DNA from: Falciphora oryzae
Lineage: Eukaryota; Ascomycota; Sordariomycetes; Magnaporthales; Magnaporthaceae
NCBI GenBank assembly: GCA_000733355.1
Contig: JNVV01000007.1
Span: 1,354,370 to 1,418,369 of the forward strand
Length of the DNA: 64,000 nucleotides
Reading direction: 5' to 3'
The position numbers and the translations under genes were made by a program. The stretch's first letter is position 1; every line of letters begins with the position of its first letter. Of this stretch, positions 47,242 to 57,356 are shown piece by piece. Below the pieces are notes generated by a model that was not told the DNA's origin, searched no databases, and saw nothing but the letters and a program-made list of their open reading frames with translations.

Positions 47242-50032
47242 ATGATGGCTTCCAGGGCCGAGGACCTACCCTGGCCCACGGCGCCGCCTCGGCTGCCCTC
47301 GATGGACGAAATGGACTACGTTATGCATTCCAGTATTCCAGAGCCTCCAGCCCCGCGCCTCCAGCACCCGCCCATAACAGGCGCCGGCACCTGTCCCTAC
47401 AGCGTGGCCCACCGCGTCGACCACCACGGTTCGCCCCTTCCCAGTCCGAATTATAACTCAGTCTCCTCCCTGCTCTCTCCAGTCAGAAACCCACTGCACT
47501 CCTCTCCTCCGTCGCACTCGCAGCCGCCGCACTTGCTCTCTCAGCAGCAGCAGCACAACCACCACGCCCACCACCACCACCACCACCACCAACATACGAG
47601 CTCGCAGCCGCACTCACATTCGCACTCACACTCCCAGTCACATCCGCACCATCCGTACGACCCGGTGCACCCGCCAACCTCGACCAACCACTGGTTCTCC
47701 CACCACCCGCCGCCAGCGCCCCAGCCACCGCACTGGGGGCACCAGTTTGGGGGGCCCGACGCCCGATCGTCCAGCTCGGGCCTGTTTGCTCCTCCCCAGC
47801 AGCTGCCGTCCCTGTTCCCGCTCGACCACCACCACCACCAGTATATGGGTGGTGCGGGCGGCAGCCACCATAACAGCAACAACGGCGGCAGCGCCAACAG
47901 CAGCAGTAGCAACCTCCACAGCAACAGCGGCAGCAGCGGAGGGGGCGGTCTCGGAGTTGGTCCCGGCATCAATCCCCTGTTGGTGTCACACCACAGCGTC
48001 GGCCAGTCTCTCGATTCGTTCGCTTCGTCGTCGTGGTCACTCTACCGTCAGCATCCCCACAGGCTGCCCGAGAGCGCCCAAAGGTTCAACCCCGGGTCTC
48101 ATGCCCACTTTGGCAATTCCCAGCATTCGACTGCCACCAACACCGCCTCTGCGCCCGCAATATCCCCACGGAGTCTTCCGAATCCCACCATGCCCGAACA
48201 CCATGGCCAACCACCGGCCCACAATAGCCAACAGCCCGAATTCGGCTCCTTCTCCCACTCGTCTTCCACGTCTCCTTCGTCTTCAGCCCGCGCGAGCCCA
48301 AATCCTGCTGACAACGGGTCGGCCACCCATGCCTCGCTCGACATGTCCGGAAGGCCGCTAAATGGGCACCAAGGGCCTCAAACACCGACTCGGAGTGAAG
48401 CGAGCCTGGGGGCCCACGCACGATCAAATGTGAATTCTCAAGGGCCCGCAATCGCGGCGTCGCCCAGCGTGAGCCCGCCAGCTCTGACTCCCATCGCTGG
48501 AGGCGGGATGGGTGAGCCCGCCGGCCACTCTGGATCCGCCGGGCACGTGTCCACTAATGAGTCGGAGCGACGCCGGTCGACTCCGAGTCACAGGAGATCG
48601 GCAGCGGTTGAGGTGCACGTTTCCGATGACGACAGCGACTCGAGCGAGGAGCACATGGAAGAGATGTTCATCCAGCAGCTGGGCGCGGCCGGGCCGCCTT
48701 TCACCCTCAGGATGAGCGAACTAAACGAAGAGAGAATCCGTCGCCAACAGCTCCTCCGTGGGGCCATGACCAACAAGAGGATTGCCTCCAAGGGTGCCCT
48801 CGCCTCGCTTCAGAGCGTAGACATCGAGAGCCTCCCGGAAAACGAGCGAAGTGAGTCGAGTTTGCACTTTTTTCTTCTCTTATTAATATCCCACCGCTTG
48901 CTGACCGTGAGCCTCGTCCAGCCTGCGTCATCTGCTACAACGAATTCGGGATCCCGAACCCCGAGGGAATCAACGAGGCGCCCCTGCGACTGCCCAAGTG
49001 CAAGCACGTCTTTGGAGACCACTGCATCAAGAAATGGTTTGAGGAGTCCGACAGCTGCCCGTACTGCCGCGATAAGGTTCCCTCGGAGCCCCTAATGCGC
49101 CTGAACGCAAGATCTGTGAATACGATATTCGCGGCGCTGCCAGATGGCCGGACTTTGAGCGGGTAAGCTCCGGCCTCTGCTGCCTTGTTGACAGCCTCGT
49201 CTATAATACATCTTGATTTCTAACTGCTTTTTGTTTTTCTCTAAACAGCAGTAATGCTACAGGAACGGCGGCTCTGGTGCCTGACGTAGGTTTCCTGTAC
49301 CGCCCAGCGCATACGAACCCGTACGCAGCCACTGGGGGGACCAGCAGGGCTGCATGGCAGGCGGCGAGGCGGTCACCCCCCGAAGACATCGATGCGCGGA
49401 GCCGCCGCACCCGGCCGCGGCATGGGAGCCTCCGCGGGGCGCCCTCGACCGGAAGCTCCAACGGTGGGAGCGTGCGGCCAAACTCGTTCGCCGGTGCCTC
49501 GTCGTCGACTCCGTCGTCCCAGCAAGGCTCCCCAGGGCGCGACAGGTACTACAGCGGCTCGAGCATGAACGCGCCTGTGCACTGGCAGCTGCACGCCCAG
49601 ATGGAAGGGCGTAGGATGCAGGGCCAACCTCTGAGGCAACAGCCAATGCCGACGCCCCCTCAGATCCAGCGCGGCGCCATGCCTTTTCATATGCAGCACC
49701 GCCCAGGTCAGCCTTCGGGGACGCCGGCGTATTCGACTTCGCCGTTGACGCCAGACCCATTCCCGAGTATGATGAATATGGGCCAGGGCCACATGCCACC
49801 GGGTGGGCAGGATGCAGGCTACATGAACCCGTTGGGCAACAGCGGCCCATCGGACACGACGTCGTCGATGGGGCCCGTACCTCCGGTGGAGGCGGGTGCT
49901 CCGTTCCCTGGCTCGGGGTCATCCACACCGCTTTTTCCCCAGCCCCTGCCCCCGGTAGGAGGTCTGGACGACAATCCGTTCGAGCGATCAGGCCCCGCGG
50001 CAGCGAACCCTATCAACTGGTTGCAACATTAA
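47242..50032 (+). CDS. RING-finger protein, probable E3 ubiquitin ligase, with long disordered arms
   Basis: Three exons (47242-48850, 48922-49162, 49249-50032) encode 877 aa. The ATG at 47242 is the first in frame; the frame is open upstream but has no ATG. Residues 1-500 are low-complexity: a His-rich tract (HHHHHHHQH and alternating HS), then Gly/Ser/Asn-rich and Pro/Ser-rich sequence. The helical block LRMSELNEERIRRQQLLRGA precedes the RING at 538-585: C538-x2-C541, C563-x-H565, then VFGDHC with C571, and C582-x2-C585. The position expected to hold the fifth zinc ligand is G568, with H570 two residues later. RING proteins recruit E2 enzymes to ubiquitinate substrates; partners are unknown. 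The C-terminal 290 residues are Pro/Gln/Met-rich and disordered. The second intron ends in a tandem acceptor (CAGCAG), so a one-serine variant is possible. Confidence 0.88.
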
Positions 50033-51729
50033 TTTTGGCCTAGAACAAGATATCGGTGGTGGTGTTTCTGTGACCATGTCTCGCCATGACAGCACAGCCA
50101 TTGCACAGAAACGAATGAGGGGGCGTGTCCACACCAGACCCGACGTGGACAGACGTGGGGTGGAGAGTGGTGGTAGGCGGGAAGCGAAGAGACGAACAAC
50201 ACACGATCCTACATGACGCGACGATTCGAAGCATACGACAACACATCCATGTCACTCTTCCTTCTTCTGCCACGTTTGTTGGCGGAATCAATCGAGCAGC
50301 TGAGGACTTTTTTTCGCATGACTGCATTGATATTTGACTTGGCTTTGACGCAACGTGGTACAGGCTTGGGGGGTATCATGGCGTTAATCTTTTTCCCTTT
50401 TATCATTTTCCCCTCGCACACCCATCATTTTAACCTCGGCCAGATCGCAAATCATATCAAAGGTCGTCATCCAGAGCAGGTCGCGCCCACTTCCTTTACC
50501 ATAAACACTGTTTTTACTATTTTTTCTCTCCAGCTCAACTCATCCTTTGTGATCTTTTCCCTCTCAGTCCCATACGCAATCACATTCACACCACCCACTT
50601 CTTTGTACTCGCCCCTCTACTGCTTTGACGGGCGATGATTTAATAGGAACTGCCGGAGTCGGTGGATTTTCTGCACTTTTTTTTTTGTTTTTTGTTTTGC
50701 CCAACAGGAGAGCAACGAAGGAATAGCCCAGAGATTGGACCGGGACTCTGTCTTGGGGCTCCTGCAAAAAGGCCGAGCCAAGAGGAGCCGGGGGCACGCA
50801 GGGGAAAGCAGCGTGTCGGTCGTGTCTGCTGCTCGTCGTGGAGCGAGGTTTGTCTGGCAGCCGCAGCCTTGATCCTACTCCAGTAGACTCGTTCCGCTCT
50901 GGACGTGGGTAGGTAGTACATGTTTTGCTAGGCAGGCGGAGGCATACCTTGTGGCAAGGCCGGATGCTGCGATAATATAACGTTGGTCCATTCACCGAGG
51001 GTTCGAAGGTTGAGTTTTCTTGTCCAATTTTCCTGATGACGGACGGCGTTGTGTCCTCCTCCCCCGGCTCTTTTCATTTTTTAATCTCACCTGATTCCCA
51101 GTTAGTGGTTTGTCTATATTGGCGGCGAGTTTGCCGAATATGTTTGTCGTATCACGGGCGGCCAGGTGTAATGCTGGCGACGCGGTGCAACCTGGGCTGC
51201 TGGAGCACTTGGACGACCCGCTCACTGTGGTGATGGCTATGATGCAATTTTCGCTCGTCGGCGATTCTTCCCACAGAAAACAGGAACTGCCTATTCGGGA
51301 CAGCCGACCCCGCGCCGCCCGCTCAATCCCACGTCCATGCGTTTGGGACCCCTGGAAAGGCACAGGGTGGGGCGGGGCGGCGACCCGGGGTAAAAAAAAA
51401 GGTCAGCCCCACAAGCCTCGGCTAACGGGAGGCTTGTGCGCGCCATTGGGAAACCGAATCGCATCCATCCTTTTTTTCAACTCAATTCGTGCCCGTTCCT
51501 CGTGGCAGCTGTCAGGTGTCATCTTGGGAATCGACGGCGCGATATTTCAGGGACTACATACGCGCACGCTTCTTGTTATTATCGATTTGGCGCCGTCTGT
51601 TTCTGTCAACTTGTCGCTAGTCCTTGGTCAAGACCGTCGGAGAAAGAGGGGGAATCGAAGGGGAGGCCGCAGTGGCTGCAAGAGGAGGAGACCTGAGAAA
51701 AGGGGAAAGTGCCGAAGAGAGAATTCAAA
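50033..51729. other. intergenic region between RING and APH-kinase genes
   Basis: About 1.7 kb. The first 600 bp are T/C-rich and probably include the RING 3' UTR; the last few hundred are the kinase-gene promoter. No other coding sequence or RNA is supported. Confidence 0.5.
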
Positions 51730-53009
51730 ATGGCGGGCCCAGTGAGGCACCCGATCGACGTGGCGGCGCTCGAAGCCTACATCATCCGAGCCAACGTGCC
51801 CGACGTCGCGCCCCCGCTCGAGGTCAAGCAGTTCGGGTTCGGGCAGTCCAACCCGACGTACCAGCTCACCGACAGCAAAGGGAAACGGTACGTTCTGCGC
51901 AAGAAGCCGCCCGGAAGGCTCGTCTCCAAGACGGCGCACCAGGTCGAGCGCGAGCACCGCATCATCTCGGCGCTGTTCGTGTCCGGTTCGGGCGTCCCCG
52001 TCCCGCGCGCCTACTGCCTGTGCGAGGACGAGAAGGTGGTCGGGACGCCGTTCTACATCATGGAGTTCCTCGACGGGCGGATTTTCGAGGATCCTGCTAT
52101 CCCGGAGGTTGGCGAGGCCGAGAGGCGCGCGCTGTGGACGGACGCGGTGCGGACGCTGGCGAGGCTGCACTCTGTCGACCCGGACGAGGTCGGCTTGGGC
52201 ACGTTTGGGAAGAGGGGGAGGTTCTTTGCGCGGCAGGTCAGGACCTGGACGGGGGTGTGCGACGCGCAGGCGGCGGCGAGGGACGTCGAGACGGGCGAGG
52301 CGGTGGGGGACCTGCCGAGGTACAGGGAGCTGGTGCGGTTCTTTGAGGACGAGAAGCTGCAGCCGCGGGACCGGGCGTCGCTGGTGCACGGGGACTACAA
52401 GATTGACAACCTGGTGTTTCACAAGACGGAGCCGAGGGTTATTGGGATATTGGAGTGAGCGTCTTCCCTTGGGGTTTTCGTTCCCTCTTCCTCTTGCTTT
52501 TTCTCCCTTTCCTTCTCCTTCGCTTTTTATCACCACCTCTGTCTTTTATTCTTTGACACATGGGCGAATGGCTGACCGAACACAACAGCTGGGAAATGTC
52601 CACTATCGGCCACCCCCTCTCGGACCTGGCCAACCTCTTCCAGCCCTTCGAGACGGCCCACCTGCCCACCGACGTGGTCAACACGGCCCACCCGGGCTTC
52701 GTCCCCGGCGCCACCCCGGGCCTCCCGACCCGCGACGAGGCCGCCGAGCTCTACCGCGCCGCCGTCCCCGCGGGGTGGTGGCGGACCCCGGCCGAGATGG
52801 CGCCCGACCTCCGCTGGGCGCAGGCCTTCAACATGTTCCGTGGCGCCGCCGTCTGCCAGGGCATCGCGGCGCGCGTCGCGGCGCGCCAGGCGAGCAGCGA
52901 GCAGGCGCGCCGGTATGCGGACGCGAGGGCGCCGCTTGCTGAGTTTGCGTGGACCATGGTTGAGAAGGCTAGGGAGGCGGTTGCTGGTGCGGCTAGGGCC
53001 AAGATATGA
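51730..53009 (+). CDS. APH-fold phosphotransferase (ACAD10/11 N-domain-like kinase)
   Basis: Two exons (51730-52454, 52589-53009; 134-nt intron) give 381 aa. The sequence shows the full aminoglycoside/choline-kinase-like fold: a Gly-rich N-lobe (FGFGQSNPTYQL), the ATP-site lysine in YVLRKKPPG, a HQVEREHRII helix, the PFYIMEFLDGRIF hinge, the catalytic loop HGDYKIDN (H220, D222, N227) and the metal-binding LDWEMSTIGHPLSDLAN with D242. The intron cuts the D242 codon (GA|C). This subfamily resembles the kinase domain found in front of the acyl-CoA dehydrogenase part of ACAD10/11, reported to phosphorylate 4-hydroxyacyl-CoA. Here the kinase stands alone and the real substrate is not determined. 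An antibiotic-resistance role is not implied. No targeting signal is seen. Confidence 0.88.
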
Positions 53010-53334
53010 GTCTGTGGTGGTCAAAGTGGTTTATGCCTTTGATTTTTCCATCAAATAAGCCTTGGGTCCCTACCTTACAATTTTTATTGATTATATCCGC
53101 CAGGACCATCATTACACACAAATATAGCGCGATGCACGCAGCACGCGTGATATCCAATCAGCGCTGGCCTCGGCCAATGCCCATAAGGCAGTGAGGCTGT
53201 GGTGCACGTGAACGAAAGCTCCTCGCCTGGCACCCAAAAATTGTGCGATTCCTTCCCCTCACCTCTTTAATTTTCTGGCTGGCCCCGTAACCAATCATCC
53301 ACACATTCGGCGCGAAGAGACAGGAGCCGCGACC
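53010..53334. other. short intergenic region, kinase gene to NLR gene
   Basis: 325 bp holding the kinase 3' side and the NLR promoter; T-rich near 53.04-53.1 kb. Nothing else is seen. Confidence 0.5.
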
Positions 53335-56300
53335 ATGGCTAGTGCCATCCCTAACGTTCCCGACAGTGCAATAACTGACCAAGGACTATCGGTTGTATAC
53401 GATCCTCCTGGCCAGCCCATAGCTGAGTAGGCATTACTCATTGGTGCTTTCTAGGTCAATTATGCGTACGATCGGCGCAAGGCTAACACCCAATACAACA
53501 TGCGATAGTATCGTCTTTGTCCACGGCCTACAAGGCCATCCTTTCGGGACATGGGCTTCCAAGAAACCGTCGAATATCCCGCCTGCCAAAAATTCACATG
53601 ACCTTAATGAGCAACGCTCGGCGTCAGGCCCAGCAACACCCAAAGATAAGATGAACAAAAAGAAAAAGAGCTGGTTGAAGGAGTTTCTGGCGAACCTTCC
53701 TCGTCAAAAGAGCCGAGGTCCTAGGGCTGAGATATCCGGCAATGGCTCAAGCCACCAAATCACGGACGTGGACCCCCCTCAGAGCACCGATTCCCCAAGG
53801 TGGTTCTGGCCTAGGCATTCTGTCCCTGTGGCTTGTCCTGACGCCCGAGTTCTCACCTGGGGATATGATACTGTTGTGGCTAGGCCCGGGAAGGGCCCAG
53901 CTTGCAAAGGGAACATATTATCTCACGGCAGGGACTTTCTCTTCAGTCTCGAACGCTCCCGAAAAAGCGGAGACTCAACCCGACGCCCACTCATATTTGT
54001 CGCCCACTCATTAGGGGGGATCGTAGTCAAACAGGTAAGTCGTTGGCTCTCTCCAAGATCGACAAGTCGGTTCATTATTGCTGACCAGGTGTGCCGGAGT
54101 ATCTCAGATGTTGTCGTTGTCTGATTGCAGGGAGTCTCGTAATATCGTGGAGGCAACAGCCGCTATCATTTTCCTGGGGACGCCCCACCGAGGCAGTGTA
54201 GACCTGGCCAGGCTCGGAAACAAAGGCCGGTCAATCATCAGTGCCCTGGGATTCGACACGGACTCAGCTGCGCTTGATGCGCTGGGTCTTAGATCTACGG
54301 ACCTGGAACGGTGTCAGGAATCGTTCTCGTCTCTCTGGCGCCGATATGACTTCCGGGTCAAGACGTTCCAAGAGAGCCTCGGTATAAGTGGGATCAACAT
54401 CGGGCCTCTCAACGATCAGGTCGTCCAAAGCTTCTCTTCACTATTGGGTGACGACCGCGAGAATGCCGAAACCCTCCACGCGAATCACAAGGATATGGCT
54501 AGGTTCTCCGGGCCTGACGACGAAAACCAGACGAGAGTGGTGGGGGAGATTCAAGACATTTACTCGAATTTAGCACAAGACAAGGCACAGAGCGCTCGGG
54601 AAGAAATGATTGAGGAAGCTCTGGGGGCACAAGAGAGTGCGTATGGTCTTGCCGCCGTGTCTTGGTTCGAACTGCATGAATCTAATTTGCCCGTCTCCTC
54701 TAGTATTACTCGAGGCTCTGCACTTTGACGGAATCGAACAGGGCCGGGCATCACCGCCCCACCGAGCCTCGCCAGGCACTTGCGAGTGGATTTTTACCAA
54801 CTCGGACTTCGTACAGTGGCGGCATGATGAGCTAAATGGCGACAAGAACCGGGGTCTCCTCTGGATTCTCGGCCATCCTGGGTCTGGAAAGTCGACTATG
54901 ATGGAACAAGTTTATCGAAAATCCCCCCCTGAGGACTCAAGTCGACAAGTTTTCTCCTTTTTCTTCGACGCCAAGGCTCAAGAACCGATGTTTCACGACC
55001 CCGTTGGGCTTTACCGCTCGCTGCTTTACCAGATCTTGAGCCGGCGCCCTAAAGCCTCTCAGGCGCTTGCCCAAGAGCGGCCACAGCTGGTCAAGGGTCT
55101 GCGGGAATGGAAACGGAAGTGGGACCAGGCTGTCCCCCAACACCACGACTACCCAGGAATGTTGGAGGCTGTTCTCGTCCAGCCATCGTCACCATCTACA
55201 GTCCTAATCATCGACGGGCTGGACGAGAGTGGCACGGACAAGTGGCGAGATATGGTCATGTTTTTCAACTCAGTCACCAGACTGGCCCGAGCCAAAGGGG
55301 TCCAGCTACGCGTATGCCTTGCTAGCCGGGCTTACGGCGCACCCATAACCGCCGTGGACTGTCTCAAGATCTGGATGGAACGCAACAACGCCAGTGATAT
55401 CAAGACATATGTTCACCAGAGGCTGTCTGCCTTCCGGGAGACAGTTCCTCATCTGGATGGGCTCATACACATGGTGTTGGAAATGTCAAAAGACATCTTC
55501 CTCTGGGTGGTCCTTGCCGTCGACAGCCTCGTGAGGGACCTTGAGAGGGGCCTGAATGTCAGATTTCTCCAGGATCAGCTCCTCAAGCTTCCCGGTGGCT
55601 TGCACGAGATCTGCCAGGACATTCTTCTCCGAAATACAGACGACCGCAAGCTGAGACTACGCTTCTTCCAGTGGGTTATCTACGGGGGCGGGATTCAACT
55701 TCGGGAGTGGCGTGATATTCTCCCATTTCTTGGGGACCCAGTACCGCGATCCCTACAAGAAAGCAAGCGATCTCGACACTATGCCGACACAGATGAGCAG
55801 CTGATCAGGCTGATCCGTGATCTCTCCCTGGGACTCGTCCATGTCATGGGGGACACGCACTCAGGAAGTCAGGACATTAACGGATCAACCTGCGAGTCCA
55901 TCGACCCTGCGGCCGGGTCACTCAATTCACAAGAGGGTAACACTAGGATCGTCGGCGTCATCCATGAGACGGTCCGGGAATTCTTCCTTTCAGGGGACGG
56001 CTTCCTCATCCTCAACGACAATACCTCGCGTCCTGGGGCCGGAGACGGCTACATCACCATCATGAACACCTGCCTCGACTTGATCCAAGTCCCAGAATTA
56101 GACTTAATCATCAAATGCAGACTGGATCGGCTTTCCAACGATAAGTCAAGATCGGACCATGATCGATCTCATCAGCCAGAAAGGAACAGTCGCCAACCAG
56201 AAAGGAACAGTCACAAGCCAGAAAGGAACAGTCACCACTCAGGAAGGAGTGACCACCAGTCAAGAAGGGACAGCATCGGTTCCTTCGAATCAGCCGGCTC

Positions 56301-56835
56301 CCTGCGACATGAAAGGGGCAGTAATGCCGGTAGCGACAAATCTGGCTCAAGTCTTCGCAAGGCACGCCTGACTGCCTTTGTCGCATCACCCACACCGCGA
56401 GCCACATGGCAGATTGGCCTAGAAGAGAATTGTGCCGATAGCCCCAAGGCCTACAGGGAGCTTCGGATGGCACGCATTGCCGCCTTCATCGCATCACTCA
56501 CGTCGCCGGACGCCGTGGACGATGGCCCAACAGAGACCCCTCCCACCCCTCCCTGTGGATCTAGACCCCCTTCGCCGGTGAAACCGACCGGCCGTACGTC
56601 GCCGACACAGTCTGGCTGGGAATACCCTGAGTGCATGCCGTATATTATCAGGACGTTTGACCGCCACGCGCGTCGCGGCCAAGATGCGGGGGCGCACCCG
56701 GCCCCGGTCATCAACCGCCTGATCGACGACAATTATCTCCTCAAACGCCTCTTGGCGCTGAACGAGGTGCCAGATCCGGACATGAAGCTATCACAGTGGG
56801 CGAAGAGTAAATCTCTGCACTCCTGGGTGGATTGA
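53335..56835 (+). CDS. NOD-like receptor: SesB-type alpha/beta-hydrolase plus NACHT NTPase
   Basis: Four exons (53335-53426, 53509-54034, 54108-54636, 54704-56835) give 1092 aa; introns are 82, 73 and 67 nt. The first junction restores the family block GQPIADIVFVHGLQGHP, and the first intron has a CTAAC branch site. The N-terminal domain (about 1-340) is a SesB-like esterase: FVHGLQGHP, nucleophile elbow AHSLGG with S198, GTPHRG at 230-235, and a likely catalytic His, H333 (ANHKDMARF). It carries a Lys-rich insertion (KMNKKKKSWLKEF). The NACHT domain has Walker A GHPGSGKST at 439-447 and Walker B VLIIDGLDES at 549-558, then winged-helix-like sequence with VIHETVREFFLS near 810. A 7-residue tandem repeat (872-906) and a Ser/Pro-rich tail follow; there are no WD, TPR or ankyrin repeats. 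Fungal NLRs detect non-self or cell damage and can trigger incompatibility or cell death. The ligand is unknown. Confidence 0.88.
56170..56274 (+). repeat. 21-bp coding tandem repeat (five units) in the NLR gene
   Basis: Five in-frame units of 21 bp encode HQPERNS, RQPERNS, HKPERNS, HHSGRSD and HQSRRDS. The first three share an almost identical CCAGAAAGGAACAGTC core at DNA level; the last two are decayed. Unit number could vary between strains. Confidence 0.85.
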
Positions 56836-57356
56836 TCACAGAGGCGTAGTTTAGCTACTTGTTCGGACGGGGTTGGTCATTCGGGAGGAGACTGGGAGGA
56901 GAGGGGAGATAGGAATCCTTGATGTTCCTTGACCGTTTGATATTCCCCTTCGCCATAAACCTTCCAAAAAGGGTTATACAATTTGCCTGCCAGGCTCATG
57001 TGCAGCACCATGTGGTAACCACAACAAACGGATTTATGCGTAGGAAGCGAGCACTTCAACATTACACTCTTTAAGCATGGGCAGTACACAAAGTGCTTGG
57101 GTGGTACTTCGTGACAGAATTTGGGGAAGGGTCTTCCACCTGAAAGACCTCTCAATGCTTGGTCAATAGAGGGGTATGCTTACCGAGTTATCTGAGAAAG
57201 ATGCTGAAGCAGGGCATAAAGCGACCATGATAATCCCGTCGTCATTATTAGCGTGCAAACTCATTCGGAGCCAGACTAGTAGCAACATTTTGTATTTTTA
57301 CGCCTGTGACCAAGGTGCAGTGTACACATATCTGCTTTCTATACCTCTGCCACAAA
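56836..57356. other. convergent intergenic region, NLR and rad17 3' ends
   Basis: 521 bp between two stop codons facing each other, more AT-rich than the flanking genes, consistent with two 3' UTRs. No further feature is supported. Confidence 0.6.
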
